This document shows positions 6,841-16,600 of a DNA stretch of 33,229 nucleotides, piece by piece. Below the pieces are notes generated by a model. It was given only the letters and a program-made list of their open reading frames with translations, made no database searches and was not told the DNA's origin. Location of the stretch: positions 1 to 33,229 of the forward strand of contig VXOR01000105.1 in NCBI GenBank assembly GCA_009840005.1, in the 5' to 3' direction. A program made the position numbers and the translations under genes. Source of the DNA: Gemmatimonadota bacterium (GTDB lineage Bacteria; Latescibacterota; UBA2968; UBA8231). Positions within the stretch are counted from its first letter, which is position 1. Each line of letters begins with the position of its first letter.

Positions 6841-7464
6841 ATGCCACCGGATCATTCAGTCATCGTCGATCTCGCGCCCCACTACAACAACGCTGGCATC
6901 GCCTCTTGTTGCGACCCGACCGCCGAGGGGCTCGACGGGATGGGCACGATCTTTTGCGCTGAAAGTCTTCCGGCCTCGGGGATAACCATCGCCTATAATG
7001 GAACGCAGTTTGTCTTTCCCGACAAAAGCGACGGGGTGCCCGACAATATCTCCTGCGAGGGGCAAGATATTCCGTTGCCGGTAGGGCATTATCGCGCCCT
7101 GCATGTTCTTGGGATGTGCGATTGGCGGGCCTTTGAAGAGTTCATCCAGCTAAAGGCACCCGATGGCACCTGCACAGAAACGAGCCTTGGACTCAGCGAC
7201 GCCTCGCACTACCAAGGGCTAAAGTATGGCGAACGCGAGGCCCTAACGTGCCCCCTGATTACCCCCGATAGTCTCATCCCTCACGTATTTCTCTTTGGCA
7301 TCTCCCCGCCGGGCGCGGGCTATGAGATGACGGAGACGCATCTTGAGGCCGGGATTTGGCATCAGGTGATTTCCTTGGAAACACCCCGACTGCTTGCGGG
7401 TCTCGTGCTGCCGGACAATCCATCTATGCACCTGTTCGCCTTGACCGTAGAGACCTCTGGATGA
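6841..7464 (+). CDS. Lone beta-sandwich (galactose-binding-like) domain protein
   Basis: 207 residues from the ATG at 6841; a longer frame from 6769 begins inside repeat sequence and is not used. Motifs such as 'VDLAPHYNNAGIAS', 'EGLDGMGTIFCAESLP', 'VPDNISCEGQDIPLP', 'HYRALHVLG' and the closing 'LVLPDNPSMHLFALTV' match the jelly-roll domain that accompanies alpha-L-fucosidase and similar glycoside hydrolases. Here there is no catalytic domain and no signal peptide. The stop overlaps the start of the BtrH-like gene (ATGA), so the two products probably work together. Possible roles are carbohydrate or acceptor binding, or scaffolding. It has no obvious enzyme motif. Assignment is from motif resemblance only. 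Confidence 0.55.
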   Translation: MPPDHSVIVDLAPHYNNAGIASCCDPTAEGLDGMGTIFCAESLPASGITIAYNGTQFVFPDKSDGVPDNISCEGQDIPLPVGHYRALHVLGMCDWRAFEEFIQLKAPDGTCTETSLGLSDASHYQGLKYGEREALTCPLITPDSLIPHVFLFGISPPGAGYEMTETHLEAGIWHQVISLETPRLLAGLVLPDNPSMHLFALTVETSG

Positions 7465-8465
7465 AAAAACACATTGATGGCATTCCCTTTTGCACTCACC
7501 GACACTACAACTGCGTCTATGTGGTGTTGGATAGCCTGTTACGCTTCTATGAATGCGAACCATCGGTGCCCTGTTTCTCCCATTGGGACTTTATCTATTG
7601 CCGAGAGGAAGGCGAACGGTTCACTATCCAGGGACGGGTCGTGCCCCTGCCCGATACGCTCAAAGCCTTTGGCATTGCACTGTTCAACCGCAGCGCGAAC
7701 GATGGGCAAAGCGCGTGGGATGAAGTGAAAAAGCTAATCAACGCAGACACCCCGGTGGCCATTAGTTTGGACGTGTTTCCGCTGGCCCAAGCCGGCCTCT
7801 ACCCTCGTCTGCGCCATTCAGACCACCAGTATATCGCCGCTGGGTACGACGACGAGGCCGCTACTGTTCACCTCATCGATCCTTCGCCGTGGCAGCCTTC
7901 AGCGCGGAGTATCCCGCTCGAATTGTTCCTTGCCAGTTGGGATGTGAGCGCGATTCCCGGAGAGAGTCAAGACCGATACAACTGGTTCTGGCCGGAGGTG
8001 CCGAGGAGACGGCTTACCCTGCGGCCTGAAGCCGCCCGCGCCCTTATGCAGCGCAACCTTCGCAGCATGTCCGCGTCCAGCGATCAAGCGAATATCGCCG
8101 TGGGACTAGAGGGCATTGAGCAACTCGCCGAGGATACTAAGGCTTGGGCGGATTACGAAAAGCCCTTCCTCAAAGCGCACTTAGGACGATGCGCTGAATT
8201 GCTTTTAGAGATCGCCTTGCTCCGCGAAGGCCATGGTCGCTTCCTCCACCATGCCGCTCAAGTCTGCCAACTTCCGCGTCTAAATGACCTCAGTCGGGAA
8301 TTTGAGTCCATTTCCCAAAGCTGGTTTGTAGTGAAGAATTTGTGCTTCAAAGGAACGGTCAAGGACGCAACAACGGTACTGCCGCGCATTCAATCGCGGC
8401 TGTGTGCCCTCGCCGGACGAGAACGGACCGCTTTGGCGACCTTGGCCGAGGTGACGGGTGGATAA
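7461..8465 (+). CDS. BtrH-like ACP-dependent acyltransferase
   Basis: 334 residues from the ATG at 7461, overlapping the previous stop by 4 bases. The first 150 residues match the BtrH N-terminal, papain-like pattern: a candidate Cys18 in 'HYNCVYVVLDSLLRFYE', then 'TPVAISLDVFPL', then H122 in 'HSDHQYIAAGYDDE' and 'VHLIDPSPW'. The helical C-terminal half (residues 180-330) is typical of the family's variable end. BtrH itself transfers the gamma-glutamyl aminohydroxybutyryl group from ACP BtrI to ribostamycin. Here it follows a discrete ACP, so transfer of an ACP-bound acyl or aminoacyl group to a small acceptor or peptide is inferred. The acceptor is unknown. Confidence 0.7.
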   Translation: MKKHIDGIPFCTHRHYNCVYVVLDSLLRFYECEPSVPCFSHWDFIYCREEGERFTIQGRVVPLPDTLKAFGIALFNRSANDGQSAWDEVKKLINADTPVAISLDVFPLAQAGLYPRLRHSDHQYIAAGYDDEAATVHLIDPSPWQPSARSIPLELFLASWDVSAIPGESQDRYNWFWPEVPRRRLTLRPEAARALMQRNLRSMSASSDQANIAVGLEGIEQLAEDTKAWADYEKPFLKAHLGRCAELLLEIALLREGHGRFLHHAAQVCQLPRLNDLSREFESISQSWFVVKNLCFKGTVKDATTVLPRIQSRLCALAGRERTALATLAEVTGG

Positions 8466-8501
8466 TAGCCACTGCGCCTATATCGTTTATATTGTATCCT
8501 G

Positions 8502-8619
8502 AGTACACGACACCTGATCTGAGGAGGCGTTTTTGGGTGTAATCCTAAGAGCGCGGGCCTCTGGCCCGCAGGCGGGCAGGATGCCCGCGATCCGAGATGA
8601 AACCCAACTGTCGTGTACT
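8502..8619. mobile_element. MITE-like element with 11-bp terminal inverted repeats
   Basis: AGTACACGACA (8502-8512) and its exact complement TGTCGTGTACT (8609-8619) enclose a GC-rich core. The core contains GCGGGCCTCTGGCCCGC and a further GCGGGCAGGATGCCCGC hairpin. There is no coding capacity. It separates the BtrH-like gene from the toxin-antitoxin pair and may mark the border of the acquired pair. Confidence 0.6.
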
Positions 8620-8638
8620 TAGCTGAAGGAGAATTGCA

Positions 8639-8941
8639 ATGATCAACCGCGATTTACACATAGACATGGACTCAATTAGTAGGTTGTGTCAGTACTACCA
8701 AGTGCGAGAGCTTGCACTTTTCGGATCGGCTCTCGGGGGTAGTTTTAGCCCAGACAGCGATCTCGATTTTCTGGTGGAATTTGAATCAGAAGCGCAAGTG
8801 GGTTTTATGAAGTTAGCTAAAATGCAGAGAGAATTCTCGGCTATATTTAATCGCAAAGTAGATTTAGTACCCAAAGGAGGATTGAAGCCAAAAATCCGCC
8901 AAGAAATACTCTCTAACGCAGAAGTACTTTATGCGTCGTGA
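8639..8941 (+). CDS. MntA-type nucleotidyltransferase antitoxin
   Basis: 100 residues. The minimal nucleotidyltransferase motif G29-S30-x10-D41-L-D43 is perfect. Proteins of this size paired with a HEPN gene are the antitoxins of type VII HepT-MntA systems: they add AMP to the HEPN toxin and silence it. AAGGAG at 8626-8631 is well placed for the ATG at 8639. The stop overlaps the next start. The pair is AT-richer than the genes around it. Confidence 0.88.
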   Translation: MINRDLHIDMDSISRLCQYYQVRELALFGSALGGSFSPDSDLDFLVEFESEAQVGFMKLAKMQREFSAIFNRKVDLVPKGGLKPKIRQEILSNAEVLYAS

Positions 8942-9287
8942 AGAATTATATCTTACCGACATAGTGGAAGCTGCGGATGCCATCCGTCAATTCCTGCTTG
9001 GTGTCGAGCGCGATTCTTTCTTGTGTAACGATCTCTTACAGAGTGCGGTTCTGCAAAAGCTTACAATCATTGGTGAGGGAGCAGCGCGATTATCCAAGGA
9101 ATTTCGCGAACGACATACTGAAATCGAATGGAGCGATATTATTGCATTTCGCAATATCGCTGTTCACGCCTACTTTTCAGTAGAGTGGCCTATAGTCTGG
9201 GTAACGGCAACTCAAGAAGCTCCAGAATTGAGGAGTAAAATTGCCCATATTCTTGCCGAAGAATACTCCGATGAAGAACCTTCATAG
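8931..9287 (+). CDS. HepT-type HEPN toxin (probable RNase)
   Basis: 118 residues, all-helical HEPN (DUF86) protein. The RNase and AMP-acceptor motif R74-x4-H79-x-Y81 ('RNIAVHAY') is intact: Arg/His for RNA cleavage, Tyr as the residue modified by MntA in characterised systems. The start overlaps the antitoxin gene by 11 bases, so the two are translated together. The pair has no link to the flanking biosynthetic and efflux genes and looks acquired. Confidence 0.88.
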   Translation: MRREELYLTDIVEAADAIRQFLLGVERDSFLCNDLLQSAVLQKLTIIGEGAARLSKEFRERHTEIEWSDIIAFRNIAVHAYFSVEWPIVWVTATQEAPELRSKIAHILAEEYSDEEPS

Positions 9288-9323
9288 CAACGCTTAGTCC
9301 TCACACTGTCCCCCCCCCAACCC

Positions 9324-10484
9324 ATGAAACGCATCCTCTACATCGTCCTAACGTTGTTTGGACTGGGTGCACTGGCGTATGCGATTGTGGGGGAATCCGC
9401 TCCATCTCCAACCGACGAAAGCCAATCTCTTACCACATTGCCCGAACTCGAACCGCCGGCCACGCCCGTGGCCACGCAGACGGTGCAGAAGCGCGACTTC
9501 GTGCAGCAGATTTCGGCCAGTGGTGTCTTTAAGGCTTGGGTTGAGACCGACCTCGTCGCCCAAGTATCGGGGCCGGTGAGCAGCCTTCACGTCGAGGAAG
9601 GCCACTTCGTCAGCCAAGGCGACACCATTCTGCAAATCGATGCTGAATCTTATCACCTTGCCTATCTACAGGCCAAGGACCAGATGACCCGCTCGTTGCG
9701 CGAATATGCCGCGATTGCCCTGTCGAGCAGCCAGATGAAGCGGGGGCAGCTCTTGAGGAATGATGTCGAAGCTACCGTCGATACCGCCGACATAAACGAC
9801 CGCGATGCCCTCGCCCTGTTTGCCGATCACTCGCCCAAGCAGTGGATCGCTAGCACTACTGGGCTGACTAGGAACCGGCTGGAGGTGAGAAAGGCTGAGT
9901 TAGACTTAGAACACACGGTTATCAAGGCACCGTTTGACGCCTACATCACCCAAGTGGAGGTCAGCCCGGGCGGCATGGTCGTGCAAGGCCGCACCTTGAT
10001 GTGGTTGGTGGCGCTGGACCCGCTGCGGCTCGACGTCCCCATTTTGGAGAGCGAATTAAGGCTGGTTCAATTAGGTGCCCAAGTCGCCATCCGGCCCCAC
10101 GCCTTTCCCGACGAGCAGTTTACTGGCATCATCAAGGCCATTAGCCCGGTGGTTGATGCCGAAAGCGGGACCTGTAGCATTCACATTGAAATCGACAATC
10201 CCGACCACCGCATCAAGCCGGGCATGTTCGCCCAAGTAGAAGTGGAAACCAGCGTTTTTCAGCAGCGGCTGCTTATCCCACGCGATGCTTTGCTCATCCG
10301 CGATGATCGGGCGCTGGTCTTTGTGCATGAAGCTGGTCAGGCTAAGTGGCGCTACGTGCGGACCGGCTTGGAAAACGACGATTTTATTGAAATCGAAGAA
10401 GGGCTTAGCGCAGGCGAGGAACTGATTGTATCCGGCCACTTTAATCTGGCCCACGACGCCAAGGTCGTGGTAGTCCAGCGCTAG
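9324..10484 (+). CDS. RND efflux periplasmic adaptor (HlyD/AcrA family)
   Basis: 386 residues. N-terminal hydrophobic segment (residues 4-22), then the split lipoyl-type domain ('VSGPVSSLHVEEGHFVSQGDTILQID' and later 'APFDAYITQVEVSPGGMVVQGRTL'), a helical hairpin between them, a beta-barrel and the C-terminal membrane-proximal domain. It links an inner-membrane RND pump to an outer-membrane channel. The hairpin looks short. It is followed after 7 bp by the first permease. No outer-membrane TolC-like gene is present in the window. The start lacks a clear Shine-Dalgarno and follows a C8 run, so a different start is possible. Confidence 0.88.
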   Translation: MKRILYIVLTLFGLGALAYAIVGESAPSPTDESQSLTTLPELEPPATPVATQTVQKRDFVQQISASGVFKAWVETDLVAQVSGPVSSLHVEEGHFVSQGDTILQIDAESYHLAYLQAKDQMTRSLREYAAIALSSSQMKRGQLLRNDVEATVDTADINDRDALALFADHSPKQWIASTTGLTRNRLEVRKAELDLEHTVIKAPFDAYITQVEVSPGGMVVQGRTLMWLVALDPLRLDVPILESELRLVQLGAQVAIRPHAFPDEQFTGIIKAISPVVDAESGTCSIHIEIDNPDHRIKPGMFAQVEVETSVFQQRLLIPRDALLIRDDRALVFVHEAGQAKWRYVRTGLENDDFIEIEEGLSAGEELIVSGHFNLAHDAKVVVVQR

Positions 10485-10491
10485 CCGTCCC

Positions 10492-13400
10492 GTGCGCCTC
10501 GTCCGCTTTGCCGTCCAGCGGCCCGTGGCGACCACCGTCTGCTTTTTGGCGGCGCTGTTTTTGGGGATCTATTCGCTCTTCCGCTTGAGCGTGGATTTCC
10601 TGCCCGACATTGACGTGCCCCGGCTCGTGGTCCGCACGGATGCTCTCGGCCTAAACGCCCGCGATGTCGAAGAATACGTCACCCGCCCCATTGAAGCCGC
10701 TCTCAGTTCGGTCGGCAGTGTGCGCCGCCTGCGGTCGGTTTCGCAGGATGGCCTCTCGTTGGTGGAAGTCGAATTCCGCTGGGGCAGCGACATGGACTTG
10801 GGCTTCATTGAGGCCCGCAGCAGTCTCGACCGGGCCGGGTTGCCGCAAGCCGCCGGACGCCCCACCATTTTGCGCTTTGACCCTTCTTCAGCACCCGTAA
10901 TGACCCTGATCGTCACCGGCGACCGGATTGAGCACCCCCAATCGACTCGCGATTACCACCAAGCCCTGATGGAGTTAAAGGAGGTCGCTCAATCCGTCAT
11001 CAAACGCCGCCTCGAACAGATTGACGGGGTGGCCTACGTGCAGGTGGCCGGTGGTCTCGACCGCGAAATCCAAGTATTCCTCGATGTGGAGAAATGTCGG
11101 CGCTACAACATTGGCTTTGCCGCGGTAGAACAGAGCCTCGCGCAGTTTAATGTTGCACACTCAGGCGGCACCATCCGCGACGGCGTGGCCCAGTTTCCAC
11201 TGCGCATACAGGCCGAGTTTACCAGCCTTGCCGAGATCGGCCGGATTCCGGTGCGACAGGAGCCTAAACAGATTCGCTTGGAGGAGGTTGCTCGGATCGA
11301 GGAAAGCTACGCCGAGCGGAGCGGATATACCCGTTTGAACGGCCACGAGGTCATTACCTTGTATCTTTTTAAGGAGGCCGGGGCCAATACGGTAGAGACC
11401 TCGGCGAAGGTGTATGGCGACCTGTACCAGTTTTCGCTGGACTATCCCGATTTTACAGTGCGGCCGGTCTTTGACCAAGCTGAGTTTATCCAAGCATCCA
11501 TCGACAGTGTGATTGAGGCGCTATACCTAGGGGGCGTGTTTGCCTTTATCTCCCTCATCTACTTCCTCAGAGACTTCAAAAATCCCCTTATCGTCGGTCT
11601 ATCTATACCTGTTTCCATCGTCACCACCTTCATCTGCATGTATTTCCTCGATATTCACTTTAATATCGTGTCATTGGGCGGGCTGGCGCTGGGCATTGGG
11701 ATTTTGGTCGATAACTCGATTGTAGTGTTGGAAAACATCTACCGCTACCGCGAGTTGGGCCATGCCCCCCGCGAGGCGGCCGTGCGCGGTACCGAGGAGG
11801 TCGGGCTGGCCATTACCGCCTCGACCCTGACCACCATGGCCGTGTTTCTGCCCTTGGTGTACGTCAAAGGGATGGCCGGGGCGCTCTTTTACCAGCAGGC
11901 CGTCACCATCTCTTTGGCCTTAGCTGCTTCCCTGCTGGTGTCCATTACTCTGCTGCCCATGCTTTCCTCTAGAAGATGGAAGAGGCAACCGAGCTGTGTC
12001 CTCCATCGGATGGCGGCCCCGTTGGTTTGGACCATCGACCTTTTTCAGAAGGTGTTTGGCTTGTTCTTTGCTCTCTATGAACGAGTCTTGGCCGGTGCCC
12101 TGCGCCACCGCTACGCGGTCATGGTGGCCGCGTTTGTGTTACTCGCCTTGAGTGGCTGGCTGGCCGTGCGACTGGATCGGGAACTCATGCCGGATGTGGA
12201 TCGAGGGCACCTTGTCTTGCACGTGGAGTTGCCTGCGGAGGCGAGTTTGTCGGCCACCTCGGCGGCCGTGACTCGGCTAGAGCACCGCCTGCGGCAAGAG
12301 GCCGGCGTCCGGTCCGTGTTGGCATCCGTGGGCATCGTCCGCGAGAGCGTAACCGGGGGGTATCGCCCTGGGCTGAATAAGGCGGTCCTCGACCTTGAGC
12401 TCGCCGAGGGTGTGCCAAGCGCGGAGGTGGAGCGAACATTGGAAGCCGCCTTCGCGGACTTCGGCGAGCTAACTCTGACGCTCGCCCAGCCAGAGTCGGT
12501 CTTTGAACAGTTGTTTCAGAGACAGCAGACCCTATTCGACGTGAAGATCGTCGGGCCTCAGCTAGAGACCTTGGCGGCTCTGAGCGAGCAGACCGCAGAC
12601 TTTATGCGGCAGACCGCCGGCTTTGCGCACGTGGTTTCCGACCTGCGAACCGGCAAGCGGACCTTTGAGGTCGTTATCGACCGCGACGCCGCTATAAACT
12701 ATGGCATTCGCATCGAACAACTCACCGATTTCATCAACCGACAGGTACAAGGCAGCACTCCCACCCAGTTCGTCGATTTTGTCGACCGCATCGACATCCG
12801 GGTGCGCGCCGGACACGCCGACGAGCTCGACCCACAGCGCATCTTGAGCCTACAGTACCCGGTGCAGCGGAAAGACCGCACCATCCACGTTCCCCTTTCC
12901 CAACTCATCCGACTAAAACCCAGCCAGGGCTACGAGGAAATCCATCGCGAAGACCAAACCCGCACGGCGACTATAACCGCTACGCTGAAAGGCATTGATC
13001 GCACCGAGGCCCAAGCCAAACTTGCTACGTTGTTGGATGGCCTGACCGTGCCCAGTGGGCATTGGGTGGCCGTCGGAACCCACTACGCGCAGATGCAGGA
13101 GCAGTACCGGAATCTGTACGTGCTGGTCGCCTTGGCGGTGATATTGGTGTACTGCATCCTCGCCGCCCAGTTTGAATCACTGGTCGTCCCCTTTGTGATT
13201 GTCGCGGCTGTGCCGCTGGCGTCAATGGGGGTGGTTTTCTCGTTGTGGGCGACTGGTAATACCCTGAACATCATGTCCTTGTTGGGGTGTATTGTACTGG
13301 TGGGCATTGTGGTGAATGACTCGATTGTCAAGGTCGATTTCATCCACAAGCGCTTCCGCTCTGACGGCGACCTGCAGGATGCTATTGTGGGAGCCGGACA

Positions 13401-13599
13401 AAAGCGCTTCCGGCCCATCTGCATGACCACCCTGACCACAGTTTGCGGCCTCTTGCCCATGGCCTTGTCCAGTGGCAGTGGGGCCGAGTTGCGGCACCCG
13501 CTGGCTTGGGCCATTGTCGGCGGTCTCTCCTTGGCGACCCTGCTGACCCTGATCGTCATTCCCATCCTCTACTCGGTGGTGATACGCGAGAAAGCCTGA
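10492..13599 (+). CDS. RND (AcrB/HAE type) efflux permease 1
   Basis: 1035 residues from a GTG, the usual AcrB-family length. N-terminal helix after 'MRLVRFAVQRPVATTVC', two large periplasmic loops, and helix 4 with 'GIGILVDNSIVVLENIYR', which keeps the first of the two proton-relay Asp residues of AcrB (second is Asn). Helix 10 region reads 'GIVVNDSIVKVDF' in place of the AcrB Lys940 motif. These are common variants outside Proteobacteria. It forms a proton-driven pump with the adaptor. The stop is 2 bp before permease 2, so all three proteins are probably co-translated and may form one mixed pump. Confidence 0.92.
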   Translation: MRLVRFAVQRPVATTVCFLAALFLGIYSLFRLSVDFLPDIDVPRLVVRTDALGLNARDVEEYVTRPIEAALSSVGSVRRLRSVSQDGLSLVEVEFRWGSDMDLGFIEARSSLDRAGLPQAAGRPTILRFDPSSAPVMTLIVTGDRIEHPQSTRDYHQALMELKEVAQSVIKRRLEQIDGVAYVQVAGGLDREIQVFLDVEKCRRYNIGFAAVEQSLAQFNVAHSGGTIRDGVAQFPLRIQAEFTSLAEIGRIPVRQEPKQIRLEEVARIEESYAERSGYTRLNGHEVITLYLFKEAGANTVETSAKVYGDLYQFSLDYPDFTVRPVFDQAEFIQASIDSVIEALYLGGVFAFISLIYFLRDFKNPLIVGLSIPVSIVTTFICMYFLDIHFNIVSLGGLALGIGILVDNSIVVLENIYRYRELGHAPREAAVRGTEEVGLAITASTLTTMAVFLPLVYVKGMAGALFYQQAVTISLALAASLLVSITLLPMLSSRRWKRQPSCVLHRMAAPLVWTIDLFQKVFGLFFALYERVLAGALRHRYAVMVAAFVLLALSGWLAVRLDRELMPDVDRGHLVLHVELPAEASLSATSAAVTRLEHRLRQEAGVRSVLASVGIVRESVTGGYRPGLNKAVLDLELAEGVPSAEVERTLEAAFADFGELTLTLAQPESVFEQLFQRQQTLFDVKIVGPQLETLAALSEQTADFMRQTAGFAHVVSDLRTGKRTFEVVIDRDAAINYGIRIEQLTDFINRQVQGSTPTQFVDFVDRIDIRVRAGHADELDPQRILSLQYPVQRKDRTIHVPLSQLIRLKPSQGYEEIHREDQTRTATITATLKGIDRTEAQAKLATLLDGLTVPSGHWVAVGTHYAQMQEQYRNLYVLVALAVILVYCILAAQFESLVVPFVIVAAVPLASMGVVFSLWATGNTLNIMSLLGCIVLVGIVVNDSIVKVDFIHKRFRSDGDLQDAIVGAGQKRFRPICMTTLTTVCGLLPMALSSGSGAELRHPLAWAIVGGLSLATLLTLIVIPILYSVVIREKA

Positions 13600-13601
13600 C
13601 G

Positions 13602-16600
13602 GTGGGGATAGCCGACAAATTGTTGGATCGGCCCGTGGCCATAGGAGTCGCCAGTGCGGCCGTGCTGGCCATCGGTCTGCTCTGCTTTCCCCTCATACCC
13701 ATCGACACTGCGGAAGAAGCCGATACTCCCCAGCTAACGGTGAACCTTTCTTGGCCGGGGGCCTCGGCCGTGGTGATAGAATCGAGGCTCACGGCCCCGT
13801 TGGAATCGCTAGTGCGGGGGGTGCCAGATGTGGTCGAATTGCGCTCTGTCACCTCGGCCGGGAGGGCCTATATCACGGCCGAATTTGCCCGCACGGCCGA
13901 TTTGCAGCTAGCCGAATTGGAACTCAACGAGAAAATCCACTCGTTCTTCCGCCAGCGGCCCCCAGGCGTTTCCTATCCAGTGGTGCGGCGTTTTGAGCCG
14001 GATCTGCTGCGCGACCTGCGCGGTTTTATCCGTTTTCAGGTGCTCGGGCGCGAGGACCCGGCCGCGCTCCGCACATTCGTAGAAGACAAGGTGCGACTCC
14101 CGCTGCTGTCTGTACCCGGGGTCAGAGAGGTCTCGGTGCAAGGAGGAAGAGAGCAAGGCGTCCTCATCGAGTTGGACCACGCCTTGGCTCAACGTTGGGG
14201 GATTGACTTGCGGGCACTGCGGGCGGCGTTGGCGGCGCAGGATATGCAGACCCGCTCCTTGGGGACGACCAAGGCGCACAGCACCCTGAGCCGCATCCAA
14301 CTGCAAGGCGGCGTTGAGCATCTCGACGCGCTCAGGCGGATTCCCCTCAAGCGAATGGCGGGTGGCCGCGTCCTCTACTTAGGGGATGTAGCGACCGTCC
14401 GCTACCAGTCTAGCGATCCGCAGGTCCTGTACCGGATCAACGGGCGCAACGGTATTGCCGTGCAGGTTGAAAAGATGGCCGGTAGCGACATGATTGGCAC
14501 CTCCCGACGGGTGCGGGCCAAGCTGGCTGCTATTGCTGCGCAGTTGCCGGAGGAGGTCGAGATCGCAGTGCTCAACGACGAGGGCGCTCGCATTGAGGAC
14601 GACCTCCACTTCTTGCTGCGTCGCTCCACCTTCTCCATCCTGTGTATCGCGCTCGTGCTGGTCGGGGTGTTCAAACGGCTCCAGACCCCAGTGTTGATCC
14701 TGTGTTCGGTCGCACTTTCCACGCTGGGGGCGTTCAGCCTGTTTTTCCTCTTTGGCCTACCACTGAACCTAATTACCCTAGCCGGTTTTACCATCGGGTT
14801 TGGGATTATCATCGACAACGCCATCGTCGTCTATGACTACATCCACCGCCGCGCCGAGGATTGCGGTCCGGAAGGAAATATAAAAGAAGCCGTAGCCGAG
14901 GGTCTGCGCGAAGTGATGTACCCCTTAGTGGTTTCCAACCTAACGACTTTAGGGGCTTTTCTGCCGGTGTTTTTCCTCTCTCCTCAATTGCAGCGACATT
15001 TCACGCCCTTTGTCGTGTCGTTGGGCCTGACGCTCATCCTAGCCTTGGTCTTCGCCCTCACCCTAATTCCGACGTTTTTCTACCAGAGCGTCCACCGAGT
15101 TGCTCCGTCCCCAGCAGCAGACCGCCGCCTCTATGGGGCGTACCGCCGCGTTCTCACCTTTTGCGTCCGCCGCAAAGGGTGGGTGCTAGGGCTGGTCGCG
15201 TGGATGGTAGGCGTTCCCCTATGGCTCTTGCCGGACGAAGTGGGAACGCGCCGGGGGTTGGTGGAAAAAGGGAGGCTCACCGGTGCAATTGAGACACGTC
15301 AAGAGTACCAACAATGGCTCGCCGATAGGGATAGTATCGCGGTGCTGGGTCCGTTCGGCGGTAGGATGTTGGTGTCTGAAAGGGAAGAAGGGGCCGGTTC
15401 CGCTTGGGGACGGCTCTACGATGGAGGGACGCGGCTTTACAATGCGGTGTGGGGCAATCCGCTATTAGGCGTGGTTAAACCGGCGCTCTTTAGCGCGTTC
15501 GGCGGGGCGACCTACTTCTTGTTCCGCGACGTCGGCCACCGGATAGAAGAGTCACCGTATAGACACCTCTTGCGGGAAATAACCGAAGGGTTTTCCCTGA
15601 TCGTCTTCCTCGAAATGCCGCACAACGCACATATCAGCCGACTGGACGGACTGTTGCAGGGCATTGAAAAGCAGGTACTCTTGTTTTCCCCGTACATCAG
15701 GGGGATCATTACCCAAACGCACGGCCGGTACGGACTTGTGCAGGTGTTAATGGAGGAAGAGTACAAAAAGTCGAATGTGCCCTACGTGCTATACGACAAT
15801 TTAGCGGCTTACGGGCACAACATCGGCGGCGTTGGCTTTCGGATATGGGGCCAGGATCTGGAACCAGAGGGGAGAGGGCTGGGAGGTGGTTTGAGTGCGT
15901 CGAGGCGACTGGAAGTAAAGGGCTACAATTTTAGGCAGGTAGGCCAAATCGCCACCGGAATCGCCGAGCGATTGCAGGATCGCCGGTCGCGGCGGATCAA
16001 AGATATTCACATCGACCGCGCCTATGGGCCACCTCGTTACGAGGTGCTAGCCCAGATTGACCACGCCAAGACCGCGCCGCTGGGCCTTGACCACGCCGCG
16101 GTCGCAGATCAGATACAAACCCGGCTCGACGGTGGGGCCCCGGTCGCCAAACTGTACGTGGACCGTCGGGAGTATATGGCGGCTGTTGCTGATACAGCAG
16201 CACGCCGCACCGATCTACGCCGCCTGAATCAAGCCTTATTGGCAGAAGGGGGTGCCCGCATCGGCGATGTCAGCCGCTTGCAAAAGCACTATGTGCGACC
16301 CGAGATCAAGCGGGAAAATCAGCGTTATATCAAAGAGGTCGGGTTTACAATCTTGGGCGATTTCTCTTACGCCGAAATGGTGGTGCAGGATATAATGGAC
16401 CACACACCCATACCCTATGGATACAGCTTGTCGCGGGGTTATATGATGTCGGTTTTCAGTGAAGAGGAAGAACGAGAACTGGCCCTCATCGTGCTGCTCT
16501 CGGTCGTCTTAGTCTGGATGATCGCGGCGGCGCTCTTTGAGTCTTGGACTTGGCCATTGCTGGTGTTGCTCGCCCTGCCGCTATCCCTGATCGGGGTGGG

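Noticed and set aside
13443..13601. Earlier start for RND permease 2
   Set aside because: It lies within permease 1 coding sequence; homology begins after the GTG at 13602.
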